From: Paenibacillus sinopodophylli
GTDB taxonomy: Bacteria; Bacillota; Bacilli; Paenibacillales; Paenibacillaceae
Direction: 5' to 3'
Length of the DNA stretch: 64,000 nt
NCBI RefSeq assembly: GCF_005930355.1
Contig: NZ_VDBO01000012.1
Location: 62,001 to 126,000, forward strand
Positions 26,201 to 34,581 of this stretch are shown piece after piece. The position numbers and the translations under genes were made by a program. Under the pieces are notes generated by a model. It was not told where the DNA came from, searched no databases, and saw only the letters and a program-made list of their open reading frames with translations. Every line of letters starts with the position of its first letter. Position 1 is the first letter of the stretch.

Positions 26201-28857
26201 GTTTGTACGGCTCCGCCGCTGAAAGCGAAGGTTAAACTCGTTGTGCCGATTGGCTGGGTCGCCAAATATTCCTTCTTCAGTGTTACCGTGTTACCCGACA
26301 CCGTATAATCCGTACCGGATACGAGCGCACCTGCACCACTGGATATGCTGCTAAGTCCACTGCCAGCACCCGTTGTTGTAATCGTAATATCCGCTTGCTG
26401 TCCTGCCGCTTTATCGAAGTCTCCCGTGCTCGTGCTGATCAAGTCAGGCACGCTGACGCGGAGCTTATCCAGCAGTAAGAAGTAACCCGATTTCTTCACC
26501 GCTTTGATTGTATGTGTTCCGTTTGCCAAACCTGTGATGTTGAACACAGGCTGCTGTGACAATCGTCCAAGGTTAGACGTACTAATCGTTTGCTGGAATT
26601 GATCATCGACATAGATGTCCACATCGCCCTGCGAAGGGTCCAGCTCAGTAATGAATTCTATGCCTGTTCCTGTGAAGGTATAAGTGAAATAATCATTGTC
26701 ATTCGCTTCTGCATAGTGTACATCATCCATATAATCGCCAAGCCCGCGATTCCAACTGCGATTCCAGCCGCCTGTATAGACGATGGAAGCATCATCATCG
26801 TTAATCGATATCGAGCCGCCGACCGACGTATCGCGCACGACTAATGAAGCCTTTTGCTGCGAACCAGCACTGAATGAGAAAGTTAACTCAGACGTTCCCG
26901 TTGAGAGCGTATTCATATATGCCTTTTTGAGTGTCAATTGCGTGCCGGATACGGTATAGTCGGTGCCTAGAGCGAGTGTGTTACCGCCATGCTCCACCCC
27001 TGTCAGCGTATTGCCGTTCAGCGAAAGCGTTAGCTCTGCATCGAACTGAGCGCCTGCCTTCTTATCAAAACTTACTGTCCCGGGTGTAACTCGGCTGTTC
27101 CTAATTGTTGTGTCGCTCACGGCAATTGCCAAGGATTGCGAAGCTCCTCCGCTAAAGACAAAGGTCAGATTCGTCGTGCCTACTGATCTGCCTGCCAAAT
27201 ATTCCTTCTTAATAGTCACATCATTGCCCGTAACGCTGTAGTCTGTACCGGCTGCAAGCGCGGCTCCATTGTTCGAGAGGCTTGCAAGCGTGTTGCCGTT
27301 AAGTGTTAATGTCGTTAATACATCTGCCTGCTCCGAATCCTTTTTGTTAAAGGAAGCCGTTGTCGGGCTAATTGTACTGCTCTGCGCAGCAGCATCCGTC
27401 ACGTTAATTACGATATTCTGCTTATCGCCAGCAAGCTCTTGTCCGCCGTTGCGCGTCCAATCACCTGTATATTTCATGCCGGTATCATCATCATTTGCAG
27501 TTGTCGTGCCGTCCTGCGCTACCACTTTGAACAACCGCGAAGCATGTGATGCTAGATTGATAGAGCTGTAGCCTGTGTTGAATGTTCCGAGATCCTCGTG
27601 ACTCCACAGATCACGAACCTTCGCAGGACCCGTTATACCAATATCGCTCCAATTCACATGAACTGTCGCTGCCGAGCTACCTAGATTAAATAACCCGACT
27701 GTATAGCTTCCGTCTCCGTTGTTGGAATACCATACCTGCTGCTCGGTAGCAGTCGAGACAGGGTGGCCCGGCCGGCCGGCCTGATTCACTGCAATGACCT
27801 CTTCATTCGTCAACAGCTCAAGTCCATACGCGTCCAAATTCGTCATATCATTCCCGATATACAGCTGAGCTGAAGATAACGCCCAGAATGTCATCGCTGT
27901 CTTGCGCTCGTCAGGCGTGATGCCGTCCATCGCTCCGTTTCCGATATTCAAGGAATCGAAGTCATTCCAGCCCCCCGGCCCCGCATGGCGCCAAAATTGC
28001 TCTACAATCGGGAAGAGCCTCGCAATGCTTGGCCAAGTCGTTAAGCCGCCAGTGCCGCAATAGCACTCAATATCCCAATCGACGCGCCAGCCGTTCGCAT
28101 ATTGCTTCCAATAATCGATGTATTTGATATCGAGCGCCCATGAAAGCTCCAGCCAAATATCATGCGGAGCAAGCGCCTGCGCCCATGCCTTCACGTCGTC
28201 ACGCGCATCGAGTGAGAGATCCGATATGCCTGAGCCTGGAGTAACGCTATCGAATTTCAAGAAATCGATACCCCATTCACCGTAAAGGTTAGCTATTGAA
28301 TCGATATAGCTCTGCGCGCAGGGCTGGTTGAAATCGATTTTGTAGCCAAGCCCCCAATAATCTGATTCTTGGATAGGCTGTGCCGCTATATCCTGCATCG
28401 AGCAGCCTGGAGCTCCGTAGATTGGCAGATCCTGATCATATGCCTGTGGCGATAAGCCCGGAATGCCATAGATACCGATCTTCTGTCCGTTGGCATGGAC
28501 ATAATCAATTAATTCTTGAAAGCCATTCGGGTACAACGTCGTACTCGGAATCGGGCGCCCATACTCGTCCATTCCACCGTTCCAAGCTGCATCGATGTTA
28601 ATGTATTCATACCCGTAGTCCTGCAGCTTCTCATGCATCGCATCGGACTGCGCTTTAATATTGGCTTCGGTAATCCAATGCCCATTATTCGTATATACCT
28701 GCATACTATAGCTGCTCCAGCCCATATAAGGCTTTGCCGCAAGGCCGTTATCGGCCGCTTCTGCTACGTTTCCTTTCGGTGCCACAAGTCCTAATTGGGT
28801 AACGAATAGAACAATAACGAGCAGCCATAGCCGCATTTTCCCCGTAGTTAGAGTCAT
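23221..28857 (-). CDS. Giant S-layer-anchored GH27 glycosidase with X2 and sugar-binding modules
   Basis: An 1878-residue exported protein. Residues 1-35 are a Sec signal. Residues ~37-450 are GH27 (alpha-galactosidase or beta-L-arabinopyranosidase) with nucleophile Asp203 in DFLKFD and acid/base Asp260 or Asp262 in WRVDWDIE. Then come six X2-type modules (pattern SFDKK..QAD....LNGN) interleaved with three copies of a ~115-residue beta-sandwich (GLGDY..D, DIYVD, GTHTIKAVKKSGY), an Ala/Thr/Pro linker made by 12-bp repeats, a ~190-residue helper domain and three SLH repeats that bind secondary cell-wall polymer. The start at 28857 has AAAGGAG 7 nt upstream. It degrades glycan at the cell surface for the importer upstream. 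Confidence 0.9.
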   Translation of the reverse strand: MTLTTGKMRLWLLVIVLFVTQLGLVAPKGNVAEAADNGLAAKPYMGWSSYSMQVYTNNGHWITEANIKAQSDAMHEKLQDYGYEYINIDAAWNGGMDEYGRPIPSTTLYPNGFQELIDYVHANGQKIGIYGIPGLSPQAYDQDLPIYGAPGCSMQDIAAQPIQESDYWGLGYKIDFNQPCAQSYIDSIANLYGEWGIDFLKFDSVTPGSGISDLSLDARDDVKAWAQALAPHDIWLELSWALDIKYIDYWKQYANGWRVDWDIECYCGTGGLTTWPSIARLFPIVEQFWRHAGPGGWNDFDSLNIGNGAMDGITPDERKTAMTFWALSSAQLYIGNDMTNLDAYGLELLTNEEVIAVNQAGRPGHPVSTATEQQVWYSNNGDGSYTVGLFNLGSSAATVHVNWSDIGITGPAKVRDLWSHEDLGTFNTGYSSINLASHASRLFKVVAQDGTTTANDDDTGMKYTGDWTRNGGQELAGDKQNIVINVTDAAAQSSTISPTTASFNKKDSEQADVLTTLTLNGNTLASLSNNGAALAAGTDYSVTGNDVTIKKEYLAGRSVGTTNLTFVFSGGASQSLAIAVSDTTIRNSRVTPGTVSFDKKAGAQFDAELTLSLNGNTLTGVEHGGNTLALGTDYTVSGTQLTLKKAYMNTLSTGTSELTFSFSAGSQQKASLVVRDTSVGGSISINDDDASIVYTGGWNRSWNRGLGDYMDDVHYAEANDNDYFTYTFTGTGIEFITELDPSQGDVDIYVDDQFQQTISTSNLGRLSQQPVFNITGLANGTHTIKAVKKSGYFLLLDKLRVSVPDLISTSTGDFDKAAGQQADITITTTGAGSGLSSISSGAGALVSGTDYTVSGNTVTLKKEYLATQPIGTTSLTFAFSGGAVQTFTVAVTDSLASNSTISPSAASFDKKASLQADVVTALTLNGNTLAGITNGAAALVSGTDYTVANDEVSIHKAYLAGLPNGTANLVFGFSQGASQTLTVAISDTTGQNSTLNPSALSFDKRAAAQTDIATNISFNGNSLIGIENGASALQAGADYLIAGDQLTIKKEYLAGRSNGMTNLTLSFSGGAAQTLAIAVSDTSRGRYVSVNNNDRDISYTGAWQHGRNRGLGDYKDDVQYTEANNDYFEYTFEGTGIEIITEKDSSQGDIDIYVDGVFKQTISTYNASRQILQTVYSIEGLAEGTHTIKAVKKSGYYMLLDLLKYRIADMISPDSAGFDKTDQADVTTTLQIDGSNLLGVANGATPLIAGTDYTVSGSEITIKKEYLATQPDGAVSLAISYNGDYLGDLHGTENNDDYVEYSFTGTGVALLSPKSPDQGDVDIYVDNVFKGTVNAHHDSRLTQQEIYSVTGLTNGFHTIKAVKKSGDYMLVDGVKFQVNAATLPSATPSPTSSPAATPTPTGTPITTDEPTDEPTATPTATPTATPTATPTATPTATPTATPSAAPSQTPSSASGTGGNTNAGKEELTIEVGNAVKTVVTRAQQADGKKQDEVTLTAEQARKAAASLQAAGNHTASLVIPDSKDEVSQTLVKLPKDARQALADEHIGLEIATKNGKIIVGSDALAANAEDLYFQLTPVKDEAKKLETTGRANREAAVRIVAGKEQATVVGRPMSIETNAQGGEVTIVLPLVDVKLTEEELNDLGVYIEHSDGTVELLKGKVVTYNDKGDKGLQFTVHHFSLFTLIHASGLKDSSLGVAYMNGYEGNHFKPDNKLTRAEIAAILSRIATREAAVTSEVSYTDVLATNWANDAIAKVTGMGLMQGYEDGSFGAGKSITRAEMAKLVSALIGDSDKQSTGFSDILDHWAKADIEKVQAEGIIKGYSDGTFKPNQPLTRAEATSIINKVLGRSAAVSSVQSPWHDVTSSHWAYGDIVAATIE
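24541..24619. repeat. 12-bp tandem repeat encoding the ATPT linker
   Basis: TGTCGGTGTTGC is repeated six times without a mismatch (24541-24612), followed by partly matching units to about 24640. Read on the minus strand it encodes (Ala-Thr-Pro-Thr)n. Copy-number change would alter linker length by four residues without shifting frame. Confidence 0.9.
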
Positions 28858-28885
28858 TATAAATCTCCTTTTTTTAGAAAATAAG

Positions 28886-28917
28886 ATCAGGCTTTTATTT
28901 CGCAATAAAAACCTGAT
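28886..28917. terminator. Hairpin between the binding-protein and GH27 genes
   Basis: ATCAGGcTTTTATT / AATAAAAaCCTGAT with a 4-nt loop; on the minus strand it is followed by CTTATTTT. It lies 25 bp after the binding-protein stop and 29 bp before the GH27 start, so it may act as a partial terminator that lowers GH27 output. Confidence 0.55.
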
Positions 28918-28942
28918 CCTGTGTAGTTGAAGTGACTATGCC

Positions 28943-30610
28943 TTACTTAAAGGATTGATCATACGCTTTTTGCAAAATTTCCAAGTAACGGTCGATCTTC
29001 AGATCCTTAAGACCCTTCACGTAAGAATCCCAGTCCTTCTCGAGACTCTTGTTGCCGGTAATGAATTGCAGCGCGTTTTGCTCAATGTAAGATTTAATGT
29101 TCGTTTGCAGAATGCTCGCCTCGTCAACCTCAGCGTTATCGATCCAGATCGCCCAAAGCGGGAATAGCTCTTTCGGCTCGTGACCTTGATATTGAAGCGT
29201 CGCTTGATACAATCTGCGCTCATAGTTGGCAGAATCATAAATATCAGTACCTTGAACCCAGCTGTCGCGGTATTCCCGCGGCATATAGAAGTGAGCTGTT
29301 CCGCTCCAGCCTGCATTGCGCGGTGCTTCGCCCTCAACCGCAGGAATGGTTGCGACCTTCGGCTCTACGCCTTCACCAAGTGCAACTTCGCCTTCCTTCG
29401 GTTTTCTCCAATCGATGCCTTCCATACCCGAAGCGCTGTTCGTTTGACCTTCTTCAGTGAACATGTAATCAACTAATTTAATGAGAGCAATTTGCTGTTC
29501 TTCAGAAGCTTTGTTCGTAATGACGAATTTCGCTCCAGGTGCAACACCGCCGCCATCATGAGTAGCGAATGAGCCGTGCGGGCCAGTCAATGGTGGTACC
29601 GGATTGTAATCTGCCGAGTTTTTGTTGCCTACATCGATGTTAACGAAAATAGCAGGGTGCATACCAGCACCGGCGCCAAGAATTTGAGCGTCGCCGTTTT
29701 CGCCAATTTTTTTGAATGCTTCCGAGTTTTGTGCGAATGCGCCTGGATCGATCAGACCTTCATCGTATAACGATTTGATGTACGTTAAGCCTTCTTTCCA
29801 TTCCGGCTTAAGCGCTGCTGATTCCACCTTGCCGCCATTTAGGTTCAAATAGTTGCGATCGTCGTCATAGACGAAGCCGTTCATGAGGAACGGAATAACG
29901 CGTACGCCGAAATCCTCGATCGAGCCGCTGAGCGGCACTTCGTCAGCAACGCCGTTGCCGTTAGGGTCCTTTGTTTTGAACGCCGACAATACCGCTTTGA
30001 ATTCTTCCGGTGTTTTCGGCATTTCCAGCTGCAATTTATCCAACCACTTTGTATTGATCCACATTTTGTTCGGATAAGAGCAATGGAAGCACTGGCTGTA
30101 TGCCACAAGACCATAAATATTGCCGTCCGGTGCTGTGTTAAACGCTTTCAAATCTGAGTCTTTTTCCATTGCCGCTTTAATGTTAGGCGCATATTTGTCG
30201 ATTAGATCATTCAGCGGCACAAGTACGCCTTGCTTGCCGTACTTCACTACATCTGCCTGTGTGAACTGATCCACATAACCTGGGAGCATGTACGCATCAG
30301 GATAGTCTCCGCTCGCAAGCGAAATTTGACGTTTCTCCTTCGCACCGTCTGGCGGAGTCGTTTCGAACTTGAGCTTGATATTGAATTTTTCTTCTACGAA
30401 TTTAGTGAATTTGTTCGTTGCCAGATCAATGTTAGGCTCTTGAACGGCGAATAGTGTAACTTCAACCGGTGCGGTATTTTCCGTCTGTTCCGTTTGAGAA
30501 TCCGGCGCGTTGGTGGCCGTATTGGAAGGCTTATTATTTTGCGAACATGCGGCTAGCATCATGCTTGCCACCACTACGATTGCCAACAAACCAAATAGTT
30601 TCTTTTTCAT
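28943..30610 (-). CDS. Sugar ABC transporter substrate-binding lipoprotein (second of two paralogues)
   Basis: A 555-residue lipoprotein. From the ATG at 30610 (GGGAG 9 nt upstream) it has a classic signal and LAAC lipobox, then an Asn/Thr/Glu-rich tether. The frame extends to 30697, but those residues precede the signal and are not counted. It is clearly a duplicate of the protein at 32917-34545: long blocks such as PPDGAKEKRQISLA, FNTAPDG.IYGL.AYS.CFHCSYPN, EVPLSGSIEDFGVRVIP and YIKSLYDEGLIDPGAF are shared. It lies after the permease pair, just before the GH27 gene. Confidence 0.88.
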   Translation of the reverse strand: MKKKLFGLLAIVVVASMMLAACSQNNKPSNTATNAPDSQTEQTENTAPVEVTLFAVQEPNIDLATNKFTKFVEEKFNIKLKFETTPPDGAKEKRQISLASGDYPDAYMLPGYVDQFTQADVVKYGKQGVLVPLNDLIDKYAPNIKAAMEKDSDLKAFNTAPDGNIYGLVAYSQCFHCSYPNKMWINTKWLDKLQLEMPKTPEEFKAVLSAFKTKDPNGNGVADEVPLSGSIEDFGVRVIPFLMNGFVYDDDRNYLNLNGGKVESAALKPEWKEGLTYIKSLYDEGLIDPGAFAQNSEAFKKIGENGDAQILGAGAGMHPAIFVNIDVGNKNSADYNPVPPLTGPHGSFATHDGGGVAPGAKFVITNKASEEQQIALIKLVDYMFTEEGQTNSASGMEGIDWRKPKEGEVALGEGVEPKVATIPAVEGEAPRNAGWSGTAHFYMPREYRDSWVQGTDIYDSANYERRLYQATLQYQGHEPKELFPLWAIWIDNAEVDEASILQTNIKSYIEQNALQFITGNKSLEKDWDSYVKGLKDLKIDRYLEILQKAYDQSFK

Positions 30611-30710
30611 CTTAGATCGCTCCCTTTTCGTATCGTTTCCTGTATGCCTGCTGCTTCTCCTTGCCTTTACACTACAAAGCGACCACCTCCCCTCCAAGCT
30701 GTGCGGATCA

Positions 30711-31634
30711 TTAGCCTTTCACAGACCCTACCAGCATCCCCTGTACGAAATAACGCTGCACGAACGGGTAAATGATGAGCACTGGCAGCGTCGCAACGAC
30801 GATTAGCGCGTATTTAAGCAGCTCGGACAGCTGCTGCCTCTCCACCTGCTTCAAAGCGTCGGTGACGCTTGCGCTGTTGTTCATGATAATGATGCTCCGC
30901 AGCACAAGCTGCAGCGGAAACAGGTTCGCCGATTTGAGGTAAATCAACGCATCGAAGTAGGCATTCCACTGGCCAACCCCGTACATCAAGAAAAGCACAG
31001 CTAGAATCGGCTTGGATAACGGGATAACGACACTGCGCATAAACCGAATATCGCTGCAGCCATCGATCTCGCTGGCTTCGAACAGTTCATCCGGTATGGA
31101 CGATTGAAAGAAGGAACGAGCGATAATAACCTGCCATACCCAGACCGCATTCGGAATGAGCAGTGCCCATCTGGAATCGATCATGCCAAACTCCCTTACA
31201 ACCATATAAGTTGGAATCAAGCCTCCGCTGAAGAGCATGGTGAACGTAATGAGCATCATAATGACACTGCGCCCAAAAAACGATTTGCGTGACATCGGAT
31301 ACGCAATCATGACCGTGAGCACCACACTAATCATCGTTCCAGCCGCCGTATAGAAGATCGAGTTGCCGTAGCCCTTCATAATTTGCGGTGTATCGAACAG
31401 CACCTGGAAGCCCTTGAACGAAATATCAACCGGCCATAGCCAGACTCGGCCTGACGTAACAGCTGCCGGACTGCTGATGGAGCTGCTAAGAATATAAATG
31501 AGCGGATAAATAACCGCGATTAACACCAGAGCAAGAACCGTGTAAACAACGAACAAAAAGATTTTATCGCCAGCTGAATCCTTTATTTTCTGCCTGACTG
31601 GTGCCTGCTGCGTTGCTATTTTTGATGATGCCAT
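30711..31634 (-). CDS. Carbohydrate ABC transporter permease, LplC type
   Basis: A 307-residue permease with six predicted helices, EAA loop EASEIDGCSDIRFMRSVVIP and C-terminal FVQRYFVQGMLVGSVKG. GGGGAG precedes the ATG by 7 nt. It starts 15 bp behind the LplB gene and ends 100 bp before the second binding-protein gene. It serves whichever of the two flanking binding proteins is loaded. Confidence 0.87.
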   Translation of the reverse strand: MASSKIATQQAPVRQKIKDSAGDKIFLFVVYTVLALVLIAVIYPLIYILSSSISSPAAVTSGRVWLWPVDISFKGFQVLFDTPQIMKGYGNSIFYTAAGTMISVVLTVMIAYPMSRKSFFGRSVIMMLITFTMLFSGGLIPTYMVVREFGMIDSRWALLIPNAVWVWQVIIARSFFQSSIPDELFEASEIDGCSDIRFMRSVVIPLSKPILAVLFLMYGVGQWNAYFDALIYLKSANLFPLQLVLRSIIIMNNSASVTDALKQVERQQLSELLKYALIVVATLPVLIIYPFVQRYFVQGMLVGSVKG

Positions 31635-31649
31635 AGGCGCACTCCCCTT

Positions 31650-32615
31650 TTACCAAATGCTCGATTTCGTGAATTTTTTCGCCAAGCCGTTGACGACGAA
31701 CAGTAAGACCAAATTGATTAGTGAATTGAATAAGCCGACCGCCGTTGCAAAGCTGTAATTGGCATTCAGCAGCCCGACGCTGTAAACGTAGGTTGCAATA
31801 ATTTCCGAATTCACCTTGTTGAGCGGATTTTGAAGCAGGTAGATCTTCTCGAAGCCAATCGCCATAACGCTGCCCACATTCAGAATGAGAATAATGGTGA
31901 TCGTCGGCAAAATGCCCGGAATGTCTACATGAACAATTTTCTGGAAACGGGATGCCCCGTCCACCTTGGCAGCCTCGTACAACGTAGGATCAATACCCGA
32001 CAGTGCCGCCAAGTATATAACCGCAGAATAGCCGGCTGTCTGCCATATATCCGACCAGACATAGATCGAGCGGAACATGCTCGCTTCTCCCAGAAAGTTG
32101 ATGGAGTCCAGTCCGAAATAGTTCAAAGCGACGTTTACAAAACCGAGCCTTGGCGCAAGGAACAGCATAATAATCGATACCATAACGACTGTGGAGATGA
32201 AATACGGTGCAAAGGTGACCAGTTGTACTGTCCTTTTGAACCGGCCGTTACGAATTTCATTCAGCATTAGCGCTAGTATGATTGGAATCGGGAAGCCTGC
32301 AAGCAATAAATAACCACTGACATAGATCGTGTTTTTGACGAGCGGCCAGAACATGGGATTATCAAAGAACAACTGAAAGTTTTTGAATCCCACCCACGGG
32401 CTGCCCCATATGCCTTTAATCACGTTGTAGTCCTTAAAGGCAAGTACAGCGTTCAGCATCGGATAATATTTAAAAATAAGGAAAAACAATACTGGCGGTA
32501 TTATTATGAGGTACAGCTGCCAATGCTTCTTGAAGCTTATAACCGCTTCGTCGGCAAGGCTCCGCTTGCCCTTTACCTTCAACTGCTTGTTCGTTAATGT
32601 GATTTCTTTTCCCAG
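31650..32615 (-). CDS. Carbohydrate ABC transporter permease, LplB type, probable CTG start
   Basis: A 321-residue permease with EAA loop EAAKVDGASRFQKIVHVDIP and the NYSFATAVGLFNSLINL C-terminal stretch. The only canonical in-frame start is a TTG at 32582 without ribosome site. Eleven codons upstream, a CTG at 32615 has AGGGGGG exactly 6 nt before it and would give a basic N-terminus (xGKEITLTNKQ). I therefore start it at the CTG. It is separated from the first binding-protein gene by a terminator and cre sites, so it likely also has its own promoter. Confidence 0.8.
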   Translation of the reverse strand: MGKEITLTNKQLKVKGKRSLADEAVISFKKHWQLYLIIIPPVLFFLIFKYYPMLNAVLAFKDYNVIKGIWGSPWVGFKNFQLFFDNPMFWPLVKNTIYVSGYLLLAGFPIPIILALMLNEIRNGRFKRTVQLVTFAPYFISTVVMVSIIMLFLAPRLGFVNVALNYFGLDSINFLGEASMFRSIYVWSDIWQTAGYSAVIYLAALSGIDPTLYEAAKVDGASRFQKIVHVDIPGILPTITIILILNVGSVMAIGFEKIYLLQNPLNKVNSEIIATYVYSVGLLNANYSFATAVGLFNSLINLVLLFVVNGLAKKFTKSSIW

Positions 32616-32649
32616 AACAATCCCCCCTAAGTGACTACCTGCTGATGTA

Positions 32650-32663
32650 TGATAGCGCTTTCT
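32650..32663. promoter_or_regulatory. cre-like site upstream of the LplB gene
   Basis: TGATAGCGCTTTCT matches 13 of 14 positions of the CcpA cre consensus, 35 bp before the CTG start. It suggests glucose repression of the permease part of the locus. Confidence 0.55.
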
Positions 32664-32828
32664 ATACGACTGATCATAGTAGATAATAGCTGTTCAGAAA
32701 CAGGTACAGTTGCGTCTTTTGGCGTACAAAAACCCCGTTTTGAAGGGGGCAACTGGCCGTATTGGCGTACATTTATCAGGTTTGGCGGGCTGAACACGCT
32801 TCGCGCTCGCCTCCGACTGCTTTAGAGA

Positions 32829-32842
32829 TGTAAACGCTCACT
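32829..32842. promoter_or_regulatory. Second cre-like site in the LplB upstream gap
   Basis: TGTAAACGCTCACT matches 13 of 14 cre positions. It lies between the terminator of the first binding-protein gene and the permease start. Confidence 0.45.
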
Positions 32843-32876
32843 TTTAGGTATAGAGACAAGCTCCGCAACACAAAAA

Positions 32877-32903
32877 AATCCCGACTGCTGGGCAGCCGAG
32901 ATT
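32877..32903 (-). terminator. Terminator of the first binding-protein gene
   Basis: AATCCCGACTGC / GCAGCCGAGATT with a TGG loop (two mismatches in the stem). On the minus strand a run of seven T follows; it starts 14 bp after the stop codon. Confidence 0.75.
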
Positions 32904-32916
32904 TCGAATTCAATCA

Positions 32917-34545
32917 CTATTTGCTTGTTGCCGATTGGTCATACGCGTTCTGCATCATTTCAATATAACGTCCGATCTGTGTACTTTCTAGCCCGGCGAT
33001 GTAACTGTCCCAATCCTTGTCCAAATCCAAATCGCCAGTTATAAATTGCAGCGTGCTTTGTTCAATATAGTTAGACACATTCGTCTGCAGGATTCCCACT
33101 TCATCTGCCTCCGCCGGATCTAGCCAAATGGTCCAGATCGGAAACATCTCGGCAGGCTCATGACCCTCATACAGTTGCGTGGCTTCCATTAGTCTTCGCT
33201 CATAGCCGTCAATCGCATATATATCTTTGCTGGCTACCCAGCTGTCGCGGTATTCCCTTGGCATATAGAAATGCGCCATTCCACTCCAGCCAGAATTCGT
33301 AGACTTCGTTTCATTGATAGGAATAAGACTGACAAACTGGGGCTGGGCACCCTCGCCAAGCGCTGCTTCACCTGCTTCCGGCTTCCTCCAGCCAATGCCC
33401 TCCAAGCCCGATTGGGCGTTCGTCTGTCCTTCCGGCGTGTAGATGTAATCGATCATTTGAATTAAAGCGATTTGTGCTTCCTTGCTTGCTTTATTCGTAA
33501 TGACGAATTTCGCTCCCGGTTGAATTCCCCCTCCGTCGAAGGTGGCATGGGATGCGAACGGTCCGACAAGGGGAGGAATAGGGGTATAGTCCTTGAGACG
33601 CTCACTCGTAAAAATAGCCGGATGCATCGCTGCTGCCGCGCCGAGTATCGACGTGCCTGCCTGGTCTCCCATTCGCTTTAACGCATCCGCGTTCTGAATG
33701 AATGCCCCTGGATCAATGAGACCCTCATCATATAACGATTTAATGTAGGCAATGCCAGCCTTCCACTCCGTTTTATTCGCCACAGTATCCACTTTCCCAT
33801 TGCTCATTGCCAAATAATTATGGTCATCATCATAAATAAACCCGTTCATCAGATAAGGAATAACCCGCACGCCGAAATCCTCGATTGAACCGCTTAGCGG
33901 TACCTCATCAGACAGGCCGTTGCCGTTCGGATCCCTGTTCTTGAACGCTTCAAGCATCGCCTTAAACTCTTCGATTGTCCTCGGGATCGTGAGTCCAAGG
34001 TTCGTGAGCCATTTCGTATTGACCCACATTTTGTTCGGATAGGAGCAATGGAAGCACTCACTATAGGCAGCAAGGCCATAGATAAGGCCGTCAGGGGCCG
34101 TATTAAACGCTCTCAAGCCTTCATCCTTCTCCATTGCTGCCTTGATATGGGGGGCATATTCGTTTATGAGCTCATTGAGCGGCAGAATGACTCCCTCTTT
34201 GCCATACTTCAGCAAATCAGACTGCGAGAATTGATCAATATAGGCGGTCAATATATACGCATCTGGATAGTCGCCGCCAGCCAGCGAAATTTGTCGTTTC
34301 TCTTTGGCACCGTCAGGCGATACGCTGTCCCAATTGAAGTGAGCATTGAATTTGCGCTCCAGCAATTTGGTGAAATCATTCGTAGGCAAATCAATGCTCG
34401 TATCCTGATGGGCAAACACGTTGATCTCTACTGGAGAAGGCAAGCTGCTATCCTCTTCGCTAGCCGTGCCTCCCCGCTCACAAGAAGTCAGCAGCAGTAC
34501 AATAACACATAGAACCGCTACTATGCTGATCCAGTTCTTACTCAT
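32917..34545 (-). CDS. Sugar ABC transporter substrate-binding lipoprotein (first of two paralogues)
   Basis: A 542-residue lipoprotein with signal peptide and lipobox LLTSC, preceded by AAGGAG 9 nt before the ATG. It is a close relative of the protein at 28943-30610 over the whole mature length. It is cut off from the permeases by a terminator, and sits 36 bp behind the YesS-like regulator gene. The separate transcription of two binding proteins around one permease pair suggests different ligands or expression levels, or a role of this copy in signalling to the regulator. Confidence 0.88.
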   Translation of the reverse strand: MSKNWISIVAVLCVIVLLLTSCERGGTASEEDSSLPSPVEINVFAHQDTSIDLPTNDFTKLLERKFNAHFNWDSVSPDGAKEKRQISLAGGDYPDAYILTAYIDQFSQSDLLKYGKEGVILPLNELINEYAPHIKAAMEKDEGLRAFNTAPDGLIYGLAAYSECFHCSYPNKMWVNTKWLTNLGLTIPRTIEEFKAMLEAFKNRDPNGNGLSDEVPLSGSIEDFGVRVIPYLMNGFIYDDDHNYLAMSNGKVDTVANKTEWKAGIAYIKSLYDEGLIDPGAFIQNADALKRMGDQAGTSILGAAAAMHPAIFTSERLKDYTPIPPLVGPFASHATFDGGGIQPGAKFVITNKASKEAQIALIQMIDYIYTPEGQTNAQSGLEGIGWRKPEAGEAALGEGAQPQFVSLIPINETKSTNSGWSGMAHFYMPREYRDSWVASKDIYAIDGYERRLMEATQLYEGHEPAEMFPIWTIWLDPAEADEVGILQTNVSNYIEQSTLQFITGDLDLDKDWDSYIAGLESTQIGRYIEMMQNAYDQSATSK

Positions 34546-34581
34546 CTTCTCTCACTCCTTGCAGGCTGCGCAGCCGAATGC

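Larger units (their letters stand above)
32616..32916. other. 300-bp gap with promoter region, two cre-like sites and a terminator
   Basis: No ORF. From right to left on the minus strand it holds the terminator of the first binding-protein gene (32877-32903), cre-like sites at 32829 and 32650, a C-run hairpin around 32728-32745, and the leader of the permease gene. A distinct promoter hexamer pair could not be fixed. Confidence 0.6.
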
